A stretch of 64,000 nucleotides of DNA from an uncultured Lachnospiraceae bacterium. Lineage in GTDB: Bacteria > Bacillota > Clostridia > Lachnospirales > Lachnospiraceae. Location: the NCBI GenBank assembly GCA_949840805.1, contig CATKXR010000015.1, forward strand, positions 22,510-86,509, written 5' to 3'. The notes beneath the pieces were generated by a model. The model had not been told where the DNA came from. It searched no databases and saw nothing but the letters and a program-made list of their open reading frames with translations. The number at the start of each line of letters is the position of its first letter. Positions within the stretch are counted from its first letter, which is position 1. The position numbers and the translations under genes are program-made. Positions 53,152 to 62,213 of this stretch are shown here, one piece after another.

Positions 53152-54942
53152 ATGAATTCGGTTCTGCTTATTGTCCTGTACCTGCTGACAATCGGAATGT
53201 CCGCCTGTAGCTGCGGGTGGCTTCTGTTGAAAGCAGAAAGGAACGGGGCAGCGGCAGCTTTGGCGGCCTGCCAGCTTCTGGTGATCATCTGGTGTATCCC
53301 CCAACTGTTTTTGGGTCTTTCCATGACAAAGGAGACAAAATATCTGGCATATGGGATTTCCTATCTGGGAATCAGTTTTATCGGGCCGGCATGGCTGGTA
53401 TTTTCTTTTTTGTATTGCCGGCAAAGGCTGTCCCGGCCGGCGCTGGTTTTATTATTTGGATTGTCATTTCTGCATTACATGATTTTTTTGACAAACGAGA
53501 GGCATCATCTGTTCTATCTCCAGTTTGAGGCGGAAAAGGTTGTGTATGGAAAAATGTTTTATGTCCATATGGGTTATACCTATTTCTGTGTCGTGGGAGG
53601 AATGGGGGCGGTGCTTCGGGAATTTTGGAAAAAACGGGTTGCGGCGGTTCATCTGGCAGTGATTCTGTTATCTGCGGCGGTTCCTTTGGGATTTAATGTT
53701 TTGTATTTGTCCGGATGGGCGAAAACTTCTTTTGACCTGACGCCGCTGGCATTTGCCCTGTCCAGCTTTCTGATGGTGCTGGCAGTTCTGAGATATGATT
53801 TTTTAGATGTACGCGGACTGGCATTTGAACAGATTCTCTCTTCCATGGCAGAAGGTGTGGCTGTGTACAATAAGCAGGGGGCAATCGTATATTGTAACCA
53901 GGCGGCAAAGGAGTGGCTGAAAATCCGCAGAGGAGACGATTTTGAATGTATAAAACAAACTCTGGGCAGCCAGGGGATTCTGACGGAAATGGAGAGGGAA
54001 CCGCTTCAGGAGGATTCTGTGTTCCGTCTGGGCGAGACAGGAAAAATCCGGGTGAAACAGTATCTCTGCAGGGATAAGGGAGGAGGCCTGGCAGCAGGAA
54101 TTTTTCTTTTGAGCGATGTGAGTGAGTATTATGAGCGGCTGCGGCAAAGCCGGGAACTGGCCTTGTCTGCCCAAAAACTTGCGATCGAACAGGAGCGGAA
54201 CCGGATTGCCCAGGAGGTACATGATACCACAGGCCATACGCTGACTATGATCCAGTCGCTTGTGCGGTTAGCCCGGGTGGAATGGGGACAGTGCATGGAG
54301 AATGGAAACCGGGAGAAAATACAGCCGGGAGCCGGAACCGAGCCGGAAAACAGGATCAGAGAAGCCATGGAGGGGAAAACAGAGGCGGACAACGGAGGCA
54401 GCCGGATAGAAGAATACCTGGCGCAGGCGCAGGAATTGGCAGTGAATGGAATCCGGGAGCTGCGTATTTCCATCAATCAGCTTCGGGCCGGAACGGATGG
54501 AGAACTGGTTACTCGGGGAATCTTCCAGCTTGCAGGAGAGGTGAAGGAACTGGATGTGGAGGTAAGCGTTCAGGGGAAGGATGAGGCAAAATATTCCCAA
54601 TTGTCCGGAGTGGCTTACGAATGTTTCCGGGAGGCAGTCACCAACTGCCTGAAATATGCCCATGCCAGCCATATGGATGTGATCCTGAAATTTGAGGAAA
54701 ACGGCCTTAGGATGTATATTTTCGATAACGGGCAGGGATGCGGGAATATTGTGGAGAGCAACGGCATCCGGGGAATCAGGGAGAGAGTGGAAAAAACCGG
54801 GGGGCAGGCGCGGTTTTTATCCTCAGAGGGAGAGGGATTCCAGATTTATTTGTGGCTTCCTGTGACAGGATGCGAAACCGTGCAGACGATGGAGGCCGGA
54901 AAAAGGGAGCTGACGCATAAAGAGGCCGGACTGCCCGGATAA
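53152..54942 (+). CDS. 7TM-type sensor histidine kinase with PAS domain
   Basis: A 596-residue kinase. An N-terminal block of seven hydrophobic helices (about 4-212) resembles the histidine-kinase 7TM sensor module. A PAS-like domain (about 225-325) follows, then HisKA_3 with His357 in IAQEVHDTTGHTL and an HATPase (about 480-585, DNGQG and GIRGIRERVEK). The two dimerisation helices are separated by an extra hydrophilic stretch of about 35 residues. The start at 53152 has AAGG-type sites upstream and leads straight into TM1. The frame from 53062 overlaps the NADAR gene and is not credible. It forms a pair with the NarL-type regulator 13 bp downstream. Confidence 0.9.
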   Translation: MNSVLLIVLYLLTIGMSACSCGWLLLKAERNGAAAALAACQLLVIIWCIPQLFLGLSMTKETKYLAYGISYLGISFIGPAWLVFSFLYCRQRLSRPALVLLFGLSFLHYMIFLTNERHHLFYLQFEAEKVVYGKMFYVHMGYTYFCVVGGMGAVLREFWKKRVAAVHLAVILLSAAVPLGFNVLYLSGWAKTSFDLTPLAFALSSFLMVLAVLRYDFLDVRGLAFEQILSSMAEGVAVYNKQGAIVYCNQAAKEWLKIRRGDDFECIKQTLGSQGILTEMEREPLQEDSVFRLGETGKIRVKQYLCRDKGGGLAAGIFLLSDVSEYYERLRQSRELALSAQKLAIEQERNRIAQEVHDTTGHTLTMIQSLVRLARVEWGQCMENGNREKIQPGAGTEPENRIREAMEGKTEADNGGSRIEEYLAQAQELAVNGIRELRISINQLRAGTDGELVTRGIFQLAGEVKELDVEVSVQGKDEAKYSQLSGVAYECFREAVTNCLKYAHASHMDVILKFEENGLRMYIFDNGQGCGNIVESNGIRGIRERVEKTGGQARFLSSEGEGFQIYLWLPVTGCETVQTMEAGKRELTHKEAGLPG

Positions 54943-54955
54943 AGAGGAGGAGCTT

Positions 54956-55588
54956 ATGATTCGTGTGGTGGTTGCAGATGATATCCGGATTCTGAGGCAG
55001 GGGTTGGCGGCAATCCTTGGCAGGACCGGAGAGCTTGAGGTGGCGGGGCTTGCCGCCGATGGAAGAGAAGCGTGGGAGTTGTGCAGGGATCAGAAGCCGG
55101 ATGTGGTCCTTATGGATATGCGGATGCCGGAGTATGACGGAAGCTGGGGGATCCGCCGGATAAAGGAGGATTTCCCCGAAATCAAAATTCTGGTGCTGAC
55201 TACTTTTGATGATACGGAGACCGTGCAGGCAGCAGTGGAAAGCGGGGCGGACGGTTATGTGTTAAAAGAGATGGAGGATGACAGGCTCATCCAGTCGGTA
55301 AAGGCTGTTTATGCCGGTGTCAGGGTTTTTGGCGACCGCGTGTTTGAGGAAATGCGGCGGCAGATGGCGCAGGCAAAGAAACGGCCGGAAAAGATAGAAG
55401 GGATTACGGAAAGAGAGAGGGAAGTTATGCGATGCGTGGCACGTGGCATGGATAATAAGGAGATTGCGGCAGAGCTGTTTTTGGCGGAAGGAACGGTGCG
55501 GAACCATATTTCCCGGCTTTTAGAAAAGCTGAAGCTGAAGGATCGGACGCAGCTTGCGGTATTTACGGTGAAAAATCAGCTTGATTGA
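54956..55588 (+). CDS. NarL/FixJ-family response regulator
   Basis: A 210-residue regulator. The receiver domain has DD at 8-9, phospho-acceptor Asp54 in LMDMRMPE and Lys in YVLKEM. The C-terminal LuxR-type helix-turn-helix reads GITEREREVMRCVARG...NKEIA (about 146-205). AGGAGG lies 8 nt before the ATG. It partners the kinase directly upstream. The targets are not evident. Confidence 0.94.
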   Translation: MIRVVVADDIRILRQGLAAILGRTGELEVAGLAADGREAWELCRDQKPDVVLMDMRMPEYDGSWGIRRIKEDFPEIKILVLTTFDDTETVQAAVESGADGYVLKEMEDDRLIQSVKAVYAGVRVFGDRVFEEMRRQMAQAKKRPEKIEGITEREREVMRCVARGMDNKEIAAELFLAEGTVRNHISRLLEKLKLKDRTQLAVFTVKNQLD

Positions 55589-55648
55589 GAACGGGAAGCC
55601 GTCTGCGCATAATAATATTTTTTGCGGCCGGAAAAGGGGAGGATGGCA

Positions 55649-56329
55649 ATGGATGGGAAGATGAAAATCCTGCTTGTGGAGGATGATGAGGTTTTGGCAG
55701 GGGAAATCGGTTCATTTTTAATACGGTGGGGTTATGAGATTGTGGCAGCCAGGCATTTTGGCCAGATACTGGAAGAGTTTTCCACAAGTATGCCCCAACT
55801 GGTACTGATGGATATTAACCTGCCGTTCTATGACGGGTTTTATTGGTGCAGCCGGATTCGCCAGGTGTCGGATGTGCCGGTTTTGTATATCAGCAGCCGC
55901 AGTGATGACCGGGATAAGATTATGGCAATCGCCCAGGGAGGGGACGATTATGTGGAAAAACCTTTTCAACTGGAGTTATTGAAGGCAAAGATCCAGGCAA
56001 TCCTGCGGCGGACCTATGAATATAAGGTTAAGGAGCGGGTTTTTTTGGGAGACGGGCTGTATTTTGAGCAGGAACAGCAGGCCTTGTACCAGAATGGCAG
56101 GGAGATTGAGCTGACGAAACTGGAGCGGAGGGTACTTAGGAAGCTGGCAGACAGCAGGCCGGATGTGGTGGCCAGGGAGGAACTGATGATGGATTTGTGG
56201 GATACAGAGGAGTATATATCTGACGGCACTTTGACTACTGTGGTATGCCGTCTGCGGGCAAAGTTAAAGTCTGTGTGCGGTACAGAACTGATCCGGACAA
56301 AAAAAGGGCAGGGATATTGGATTTCGTGA
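55649..56329 (+). CDS. bceR: BceR-like OmpR-family response regulator
   Basis: A 226-residue regulator. The receiver has EDDE (11-14), Asp55 in LMDINLPF and KPF. The winged-helix domain ends KKGQGYWIS. It is closest in gene order and sequence to BceR/VraR-type regulators that answer to cell-wall-active peptides. GGGGAGG sits 6 nt before ATG 55649. The alternative ATG at 55643 is adjacent to the site. It is followed by BceS-, BceA- and BceB-like genes. Confidence 0.85.
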   Translation: MDGKMKILLVEDDEVLAGEIGSFLIRWGYEIVAARHFGQILEEFSTSMPQLVLMDINLPFYDGFYWCSRIRQVSDVPVLYISSRSDDRDKIMAIAQGGDDYVEKPFQLELLKAKIQAILRRTYEYKVKERVFLGDGLYFEQEQQALYQNGREIELTKLERRVLRKLADSRPDVVAREELMMDLWDTEEYISDGTLTTVVCRLRAKLKSVCGTELIRTKKGQGYWIS

Positions 56330-56373
56330 GAGAGATGGGGAAAGCCAGAAAGGAAGAGAGGCTTTAATCGTAT

Positions 56374-57417
56374 ATGGAAGCAGAAGAGAGAGTGGGCTGG
56401 GCATGTTTTCAGGCATATGGGAAAAAACGATGGAGGTATGCGGTATTTTGCATGTTTATTATTGCTGCCTTTAACCTTTATTTTATATTTTTAATTTCAG
56501 GCAGCTCTATAAAATATCTTCTGTATCTGGATTTTCTTTTGATGATGGCCTGCGGAATATCGGCAGTTGCCGACTGCTGCAGTTTTGTCCGTAAATGGAA
56601 AAGAATAAAAGAGCTGATGGGCCGGAAGGAACTGATATGCCGGGTGTATCCGTATTTTGAAAATCATGAACTGGCAGAACATGATGTAAGGGTTCTGGAA
56701 GAACAGCTGGAGGGACGTTTTTCAGAAAATTGTGAACTGCAGGATTATGTGGCAAAATGGTGCCATGAGATGAAGATTCCTTTGTCTGCCGGGCTTTTGA
56801 TGGGGGAGAAAATTCCGGACGGAAGGCTTCGGGGAGGGATGAGGGAACAGCTTGAGCGGATGAAGCAGCAGGTAGGGGCTTTGCTGTTGGGATGCAGGCT
56901 GCAGGGGGCATTGTTTGACCTGCAGATACGAAAGGTGTTTTTGAAGGATTGTGTGAGGGAATCTGTTCATAATAACCAGTTTTTTCTGATCCAGAAGGGA
57001 TTTGAAATGAAGGTGGATGCAGGGGAGGAAATGGTCTATACAGATCCGGAATGGATCGTATATGTGTTGGATCAGTTGATGAGCAATGCGGTGAAGTATG
57101 CAGGAGAAATACCGGTTCTTCATATATGGACAGAGAAAAAAGGAGAGATTTTAACGCTTTTTGTGGAAGACCATGGAGCGGGGATCTGTGAAAGTGAGAT
57201 CTCCAGGGTTTTCGAAAAGGGATTTACAGGGAGAAACTATCATAATGGAAAGTACAGGTCCACAGGGATGGGGCTTTATATGGCAGCAAAGATTATTGGC
57301 CGGATGGGACATGAAATCGGAGTGGAAAGCAGGTATGGAGAATTCAGCAGGTTTTGGATCCGGTTTAAGAAAAATGAGTATTTTGAAGTGGGGCAGGGGC
57401 AGCAGGCAGAAAAATGA
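56374..57417 (+). CDS. bceS: BceS-like intramembrane-sensing histidine kinase
   Basis: A 347-residue kinase with two transmembrane helices at about 21-42 and 46-66 and almost no extracytoplasmic loop. This is the hallmark of BceS-type kinases that sense through their ABC transporter. Phospho-acceptor His131 lies in WCHEMKIPLS. The HATPase contains LMSNAVKYA, DHGAGI and GMGLYMAAK. The length is normal. It lies 44 bp after bceR and 191 bp before the transporter genes, which are the likely regulatory target. Confidence 0.87.
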   Translation: MEAEERVGWACFQAYGKKRWRYAVFCMFIIAAFNLYFIFLISGSSIKYLLYLDFLLMMACGISAVADCCSFVRKWKRIKELMGRKELICRVYPYFENHELAEHDVRVLEEQLEGRFSENCELQDYVAKWCHEMKIPLSAGLLMGEKIPDGRLRGGMREQLERMKQQVGALLLGCRLQGALFDLQIRKVFLKDCVRESVHNNQFFLIQKGFEMKVDAGEEMVYTDPEWIVYVLDQLMSNAVKYAGEIPVLHIWTEKKGEILTLFVEDHGAGICESEISRVFEKGFTGRNYHNGKYRSTGMGLYMAAKIIGRMGHEIGVESRYGEFSRFWIRFKKNEYFEVGQGQQAEK

Positions 57418-57472
57418 AAGGTTACTTTGGGTTTTGTAATGTAAATGTCAGGATTTCTTTTGTTGATTGCCT

Positions 57473-57478
57473 TACAAT
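57473..57478 (+). promoter_or_regulatory. Possible activated promoter -10 for the BceAB pair
   Basis: TACAAT at 57473-57478 is the only good -10 in the 191-bp gap before the ABC genes. No acceptable -35 lies 17 bp upstream. That would suit an activator-dependent promoter driven by the BceR-like regulator. This is inference only. Confidence 0.3.
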
Positions 57479-57608
57479 AGATTTTGTGGTTTTGTGCGAG
57501 GCGCACAGAACCGGAAATGTCCAGCAGGTATATCTGTGAATTTGGAACAGTTTCTTAGAGGCTGTTGGTTCTTATGCCTGCCTGGAAAAATGTAAGGAGG
57601 AAATCAAT

Positions 57609-58376
57609 ATGAATGAAAACAAGGTTGCAGAAATCAAGAATCTTGTAAAAAATTACGGATCAAAAGGATTCCAGACAAAGGTGCTCAAAGGGATAGATCT
57701 AACGATCATGAAAGATGATTTTATTGCTGTTATGGGACCGTCCGGCTCAGGGAAGACGACGCTTTTAAATATTTTATCTACTATCGATAAGCCTACCCAG
57801 GGGACAGTTATGCTGGACGGGAAAGATATCACCCGGATGCCGAATAAAGATCTGTCCAGGCTGAGAAGGGATAAGATCGGTTTTATTTTTCAGGATTATA
57901 ATCTTCTGGATACGATGACCCTCCAGGATAATATTGCCCTGCCCCTGTCTTTGGGAGGGGTTTCGGGCCGGGAATGTATTCGGAGGACAGAGAAATTCGC
58001 AGAAATGTTTGGCCTTGGGGAACATTTGAAAAAGTATCCTTATCAGCTTTCCGGCGGCCAGAAACAACGAGGCGCCGCCTGCCGTGCCTTGATTACGGAG
58101 CCGGAGATCATTTTTGCCGATGAACCGACCGGGGCTTTGGATTCCAAAGCCGGACGGGATTTGCTGGAATGCCTGAGAAAAGTGAATGAAAACCACCAGG
58201 CAACGATTCTGATGGTGACTCATGATCCTTTTTGTGCTTCTTATGCCCGGGATGTGTATATGCTAAGTGACGGGAGGATTATCTGCCGGGCCAGCCGTGG
58301 AGCCGGCCGAAAGGAATTTTATGACCGGATCATAGATGTGCAGATTTCCATGGGAGGTGATTTTTCATGGGAATGA
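57609..58376 (+). CDS. bceA: BceA-like ABC transporter ATP-binding protein
   Basis: A 255-residue ATPase with Walker A GPSGSGKTT (about 41-49), Q-loop FIFQDYN, signature LSGGQKQR (about 146) and Walker B IIFADEPTGALD. It is the MacB/BceA type. With the overlapping permease gene it forms a peptide-antibiotic flux sensor and detoxifier. AAGGAGG lies just upstream of the ATG. The stop overlaps the bceB start by 10 bp. Confidence 0.9.
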   Translation: MNENKVAEIKNLVKNYGSKGFQTKVLKGIDLTIMKDDFIAVMGPSGSGKTTLLNILSTIDKPTQGTVMLDGKDITRMPNKDLSRLRRDKIGFIFQDYNLLDTMTLQDNIALPLSLGGVSGRECIRRTEKFAEMFGLGEHLKKYPYQLSGGQKQRGAACRALITEPEIIFADEPTGALDSKAGRDLLECLRKVNENHQATILMVTHDPFCASYARDVYMLSDGRIICRASRGAGRKEFYDRIIDVQISMGGDFSWE

Positions 58377-60268
58377 CGAGGCTTGCTTTTTTGAATTTTA
58401 AAAATGGATTGAAAAATTATCTGTCATTGGTGTTGGCTTTATCTTTTACAGTTCTGGTATTTTTTAATTTTCAGAACATTTTGTGTTCGGATGCCTTTGA
58501 AGTGCTGGGAAGCAGAAACCGGGAATATATTTATCTGCTGATCCAAACCACATCCTTTGTGCTTGGCTGCTTTATGGTGTTTTTTATCTGGTATTCCACC
58601 AGTGTTTTCCTGGCCCGCAGGAAGAAGGAGATCGGTATTTATATCTTTATGGGGCTTTCCAGCCAAAAAACAGGGAAACTTTATCTGATTGAAACTGCTT
58701 TTATAGGGTTGTCTGCCCTGGGGCTTGGGCTGGTAATGGGGATGATATCAGCAGGATTATTTCAGATGATTTTTCTGGCCTTTTCAGAGCTGGCAGTGGA
58801 AATTCGGTTTCGGCCTGCGTTAAAGCCTGTTTTGGTGACATCTGCAGTTTATTTTTTAATTTATTTTATCTTTATGTGCAACGGGTATAGGAATATTGTC
58901 CGCAGCAGTGTGATAGGGATGATATCAGCGGCAAAAGAAAATGAGTATGTCCGCCAGAATGTCCTGGTTCTGTTTGCCAGGGCAGTTCTTGGAACAGGGA
59001 TTTTGATATATGGATACTGGCTGGCTATGAAGGAAGGGAGTACCAGCGTCCTGGGAAATGCATTTGCGGCGGTAGTTCTGGTGACGGTCGGGATCTATCT
59101 GATGTTTGGCGGCCTGATTCCTCTGGTGTTTCAGATATTGGCAGGCAAAAAGCTATTTCTTTATCAGGGAAAGCGTATCTTGTGGATTAACAGTGTGATT
59201 TTCAGAATGAAGAAAAATTACCGGACTTATGCTATTGTTTCAGTATTGATGTTATGTTCTGTTACAGCCCTTGCCATGGGCTTCGCCATGAGGGAAAGGT
59301 ATGAAAATATAATCCGGTTTGAAAATACTTACACATTTCAGCTTTTAAGCAGCCGGAAGGATTTGGATACTCAGGCAAGGACACAGATCGAAAAGGAAAA
59401 TAATATTGTGCTAAGTTCCAGAATTCCGATTTTGACTCTGGATAAATCTCTGGTGAAGGCAAGGGAAAATTATAACCATTATGCTTTTGTATCCTATTCT
59501 TATTTACATCAGCTTGCTTTGGATACAGGGATGGAGCTTTCTTTCGGGGAGCCAGGAGAGGACGAGGTATTTAAAATATCCCATTTGTACCTGTTATCCC
59601 TGATTACGGAACAGGCCAACGTGGAAATAGTGATTAATGGAAAAAGGTATAAACAGACAGGGGATACAAGCGTTCCTTATCTGGGATATCTTCAGGAGAG
59701 CATGAGCTTTTTTGTGATGAATGACAAGGAATACAAAAGGCTGCTGCCTTTGGGAAAAGAGCTTTATACCTATAATTACCGGATCGGGAACCTGGAGCAT
59801 TTTGCCAGGACACGGGAAAGCCTGGATGTATTAGTGGAGGACACACAGGAAAACTACACGGCCCGTATTGCCATTGATCCGGAGAATAATGAAATTGACT
59901 GGATTAAAGCATTGTATGCAATTTGTATTTTTATGTTTATGGTGTTTATTCTTGCCAGCGGGAGCATTTTGTTTATGAAGCTTTATAACGACGCTTATGA
60001 GGAAAGGGAACGCTGCCAGGTTTTGCAGAAAATAGGAATAGACAAGACCGTATTAAAGCAGTCTGCAGCGGCAGAGCTTATGGCGGCATATGGGACGACT
60101 TTCCTCATTATGGCAATTTCCTCGTTCTTTTCCGTAGGGGCGCTGGGAAAGATGATGTTTACAAGCCTTTTGGCTGTGAATCTGGTAAGCGTGGCTGTAG
60201 TGATGGGAATTTTGGCAGTGTGGTTTGTGATGTCTCTGTGGGCTTATGGGCGAAATGCGGAGATTTGA
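58367..60268 (+). CDS. bceB: BceB-like FtsX-type ABC permease
   Basis: A 633-residue membrane protein with about ten helices. TM1-8 fall within residues 15-330, a large extracytoplasmic domain of about 200 residues lies at about 325-510, and two final helices follow, with the FtsX core near the end. The BceB-type layout (1+3+4 helices, outer domain, 2 helices) fits. The outer domain is the expected binding site for undecaprenyl-linked lipid/antibiotic complexes. It is translationally coupled to bceA by a 10-bp overlap. Confidence 0.88.
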   Translation: MGMTRLAFLNFKNGLKNYLSLVLALSFTVLVFFNFQNILCSDAFEVLGSRNREYIYLLIQTTSFVLGCFMVFFIWYSTSVFLARRKKEIGIYIFMGLSSQKTGKLYLIETAFIGLSALGLGLVMGMISAGLFQMIFLAFSELAVEIRFRPALKPVLVTSAVYFLIYFIFMCNGYRNIVRSSVIGMISAAKENEYVRQNVLVLFARAVLGTGILIYGYWLAMKEGSTSVLGNAFAAVVLVTVGIYLMFGGLIPLVFQILAGKKLFLYQGKRILWINSVIFRMKKNYRTYAIVSVLMLCSVTALAMGFAMRERYENIIRFENTYTFQLLSSRKDLDTQARTQIEKENNIVLSSRIPILTLDKSLVKARENYNHYAFVSYSYLHQLALDTGMELSFGEPGEDEVFKISHLYLLSLITEQANVEIVINGKRYKQTGDTSVPYLGYLQESMSFFVMNDKEYKRLLPLGKELYTYNYRIGNLEHFARTRESLDVLVEDTQENYTARIAIDPENNEIDWIKALYAICIFMFMVFILASGSILFMKLYNDAYEERERCQVLQKIGIDKTVLKQSAAAELMAAYGTTFLIMAISSFFSVGALGKMMFTSLLAVNLVSVAVVMGILAVWFVMSLWAYGRNAEI

Positions 60269-60390
60269 GAAGGAGCCTGCAGTTTAGGGATGGTATGTTT
60301 TTCCTGAATAATGAGAAATGCTGGTTTATGGGTACATGTTAAATGTTACAGAAGGTTTGTAAAATAGTGAAATAAAAGAAATTTTCCTTA

Positions 60391-60418
60391 TTGAAAAATT
60401 TTCCGGAATCGTTATAAT
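60391..60418 (+). promoter_or_regulatory. Promoter of guaA
   Basis: TTGAAA (60391-60396), 16 bp and TATAAT (60413-60418) lie 136 bp before the guaA start. The leader of about 130 nt shows no purine-riboswitch core. Confidence 0.75.
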
Positions 60419-60554
60419 AAAAAGGGAAATAAAAAGCAATGTGGCTGTGAGGGCATTAAATAGCTTCAGGGGAATTGATAAGGTATTGGGATTTTCAGAA
60501 GATTTTCAAAAAAATCATGACAGCGAAAAATCAGGACACAAAGGAGAATTCATT

Positions 60555-61847
60555 ATGAAACAGGATATGATTGTTATTCTGGATCTTGGCAGTACGGAAA
60601 ATACGGTGTTGGCCCGCCGTATCCGTGAACTGGGTGTGTACAGCGAGATCCATCCCCACGATATTACAATGGATCAGTTAAACGGAATGGAGAACGTAAA
60701 GGGAATTATATTGAACGGCGGAAAGAACCGGGTGGTGGACGGCGTGCCGGTAGATGTAGATCCTGCCGTTTATAGCTGGGGCGGCCCCGTTCTTTCCATA
60801 GATCATCCTGCCTCTAAATGCCAGAAGCGTTTGGATACATTGCCTGGTGAGACAGAGCTTCGGCAGTTTGTGTTTGAGGTCTGTAAAGCCGAGGCAAATT
60901 GGAATATGAAGAATTTTATCGAGGACCAGATTGAGGCAGTAAGAAAACAGGTGGGAGACAAAAAAGTGCTGTTAGCCTTGTCCGGAGGAGTGGATTCTTC
61001 GGTGGTAGCGGCGCTTTTGATCAAGGCAGTCGGGCAGCAGCTGGTGTGTGTCCATGTAAACCACGGCCTGATGAGAAAGAACGAATCCGAGAGTGTGGTG
61101 GAGGTGTTTAAAAATCAGCTTCACGCCAATCTGATTTATGTGGATGCAGTGGACCGCTTCCTTGGAAAGCTGGAAGGCGTGGCGGATCCGGAGCAAAAAA
61201 GAAAGATTATTGGCAGTGAGTTTATCCGGGTCTTCGAGGAAGAAGCGAGAAAGCTGGAGGGCATCGATTTTCTGGGACAGGGAACGATCTATCCGGATAT
61301 TATTGAGAGCGGCACCAAGACGGCAAAGATGGTCAAATCCCACCATAATGTGGGCGGATTACCGGAAGATCTGAAATTTGAGCTGGTTGAACCGCTGAAA
61401 CAGCTTTTTAAAGATGAGGTGAGGGCGTGTGGCGTGGAATTGGGACTTCCGCCTCATATGGTATATCGTCAGCCGTTTCCTGGCCCCGGGCTTGGAGTAC
61501 GGTGCCTGGGGGCAATCACCAGGGACCGTCTGGAGGCTGTCAGAGAGTCGGATGCGATCCTGCGGGAAGAGTTTGAAAAGGCCGGATTAGACAAAAAGGT
61601 GTGGCAATACTTTACTGTGGTGCCAGATTTTAAGTCAGTGGGCGTGAAGGATAATGCCAGGTGCCTTGATTATATGGTGATTATCCGGGCTATTAATACG
61701 ATAGATGCCATGAGCGCCACCATTGAGCGGGTGGATTGGGATGTTTTGGAGAGGATTACGGAGAGGATCTTGGCTGAGGTGGGGAATGTGTGCAGGGTTT
61801 GTTATGATATGAGTCCGAAGCCGCCGGCTACGATTGAATTTGAGTAA
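60555..61847 (+). CDS. guaA: GMP synthase with degenerate glutamine amidotransferase domain
   Basis: A 430-residue protein, about 80-90 residues shorter than usual. The ATP-pyrophosphatase domain (SGGVDSS at 143-149, HVNHGLMRK, FLGQGTIYPD) and the dimerisation domain (RQPFPGPGLGVRC to PATIEFE) are complete. The N-terminal amidotransferase part keeps its first strands (LDLGSTENTVLARRIRELG, KGIILNGG). The nucleophile motif GICYG is replaced by LSIDHPAS (80-87), and the following region with the active-site His-Pro-Glu is gone. It therefore should not hydrolyse glutamine and would need ammonia or a partner amidotransferase. The start at 60555 follows AAAGGAG. The frame from 60441 has no site. 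A strong terminator follows. Confidence 0.9.
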   Translation: MKQDMIVILDLGSTENTVLARRIRELGVYSEIHPHDITMDQLNGMENVKGIILNGGKNRVVDGVPVDVDPAVYSWGGPVLSIDHPASKCQKRLDTLPGETELRQFVFEVCKAEANWNMKNFIEDQIEAVRKQVGDKKVLLALSGGVDSSVVAALLIKAVGQQLVCVHVNHGLMRKNESESVVEVFKNQLHANLIYVDAVDRFLGKLEGVADPEQKRKIIGSEFIRVFEEEARKLEGIDFLGQGTIYPDIIESGTKTAKMVKSHHNVGGLPEDLKFELVEPLKQLFKDEVRACGVELGLPPHMVYRQPFPGPGLGVRCLGAITRDRLEAVRESDAILREEFEKAGLDKKVWQYFTVVPDFKSVGVKDNARCLDYMVIIRAINTIDAMSATIERVDWDVLERITERILAEVGNVCRVCYDMSPKPPATIEFE

Positions 61848-61855
61848 CGGCCTAA

Positions 61856-61899
61856 AGTCCGGGAAGCCAGTGTTTATGCGGCTTTCCGGGCTTTTTTTC
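61856..61899 (+). terminator. Intrinsic terminator of guaA
   Basis: A 13-bp stem (61856-61868 with 61880-61892, two G.U pairs) with an 11-nt loop is followed by seven T. It ends the guaA transcript just before the toxin promoter. Confidence 0.92.
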
Positions 61900-61967
61900 T
61901 GTGCCGTGACATTATTATGACATTATTTTTTTAGAGCCAGCACAGAGCCAGGGGCCTGAAAGCCTGG

Positions 61968-61996
61968 TTGCCAATTCTGCAGATCTCTGCTATAAT
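61968..61996 (+). promoter_or_regulatory. Promoter of the holin-like toxin mRNA
   Basis: TTGCCA (61968-61973), 17 bp and a perfect TATAAT (61991-61996) predict a start near 62003. The leader is then about 85 nt. Confidence 0.8.
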
Positions 61997-62030
61997 TCCC
62001 TTATGGAAGAGTACCCATGACAGGGTGGTA

Positions 62031-62080
62031 GCCTCCCGAACCAGTGAAACCGGCTTGCCGGAATACATAGGAAGGGAGGT
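62031..62080 (+). promoter_or_regulatory. Ribosome-site sequestering pairing in the toxin leader
   Basis: GCCTCCC at 62031-62037 can pair with GGGAGGT at 62074-62080, which is the toxin's ribosome site. A smaller CCGGC/GCCGG hairpin lies between. Masked ribosome sites are usual in type I toxin mRNAs. The pairing is predicted by eye only. Confidence 0.5.
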
Positions 62081-62087
62081 GGCGCTT

Positions 62088-62213
62088 ATGACGGCTTATG
62101 AGATCATTTCGATTTTCATAGGGATATTGGCTTTGCTGATGTCCTTTGGCAGCTTGATTGTGGCGTTGCTTGCCTTTCTCGACAGAGATAGGAAGAACAG
62201 GCGAAAAAAATAA
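62088..62213 (+). CDS. Type I holin-like toxin (small hydrophobic peptide)
   Basis: A 41-residue peptide starting MTAYEIISIFIGILALLMSF, with one membrane-spanning helix (about 5-31) and a basic C-terminus DRDRKNRRKK. This is the layout of the putative holin-like toxins related to TxpA/BsrG (family Hol_Tox: M-T-x-Y-E opening, hydrophobic middle, Lys-rich end). Such peptides damage the membrane when not silenced by antisense RNA. GGGAGGT is 7 nt before the ATG. An antisense RNA gene runs against its 3' end. It sits between the guaA terminator and integrase debris, so it may have come with the mobile element. Confidence 0.82.
   Translation: MTAYEIISIFIGILALLMSFGSLIVALLAFLDRDRKNRRKK

Noticed and set aside
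60425..60554. A purine riboswitch in the guaA leader.
   Set aside because: No purine-aptamer core sequence (such as the TATA...CCGTAAA pattern) can be found in the leader.
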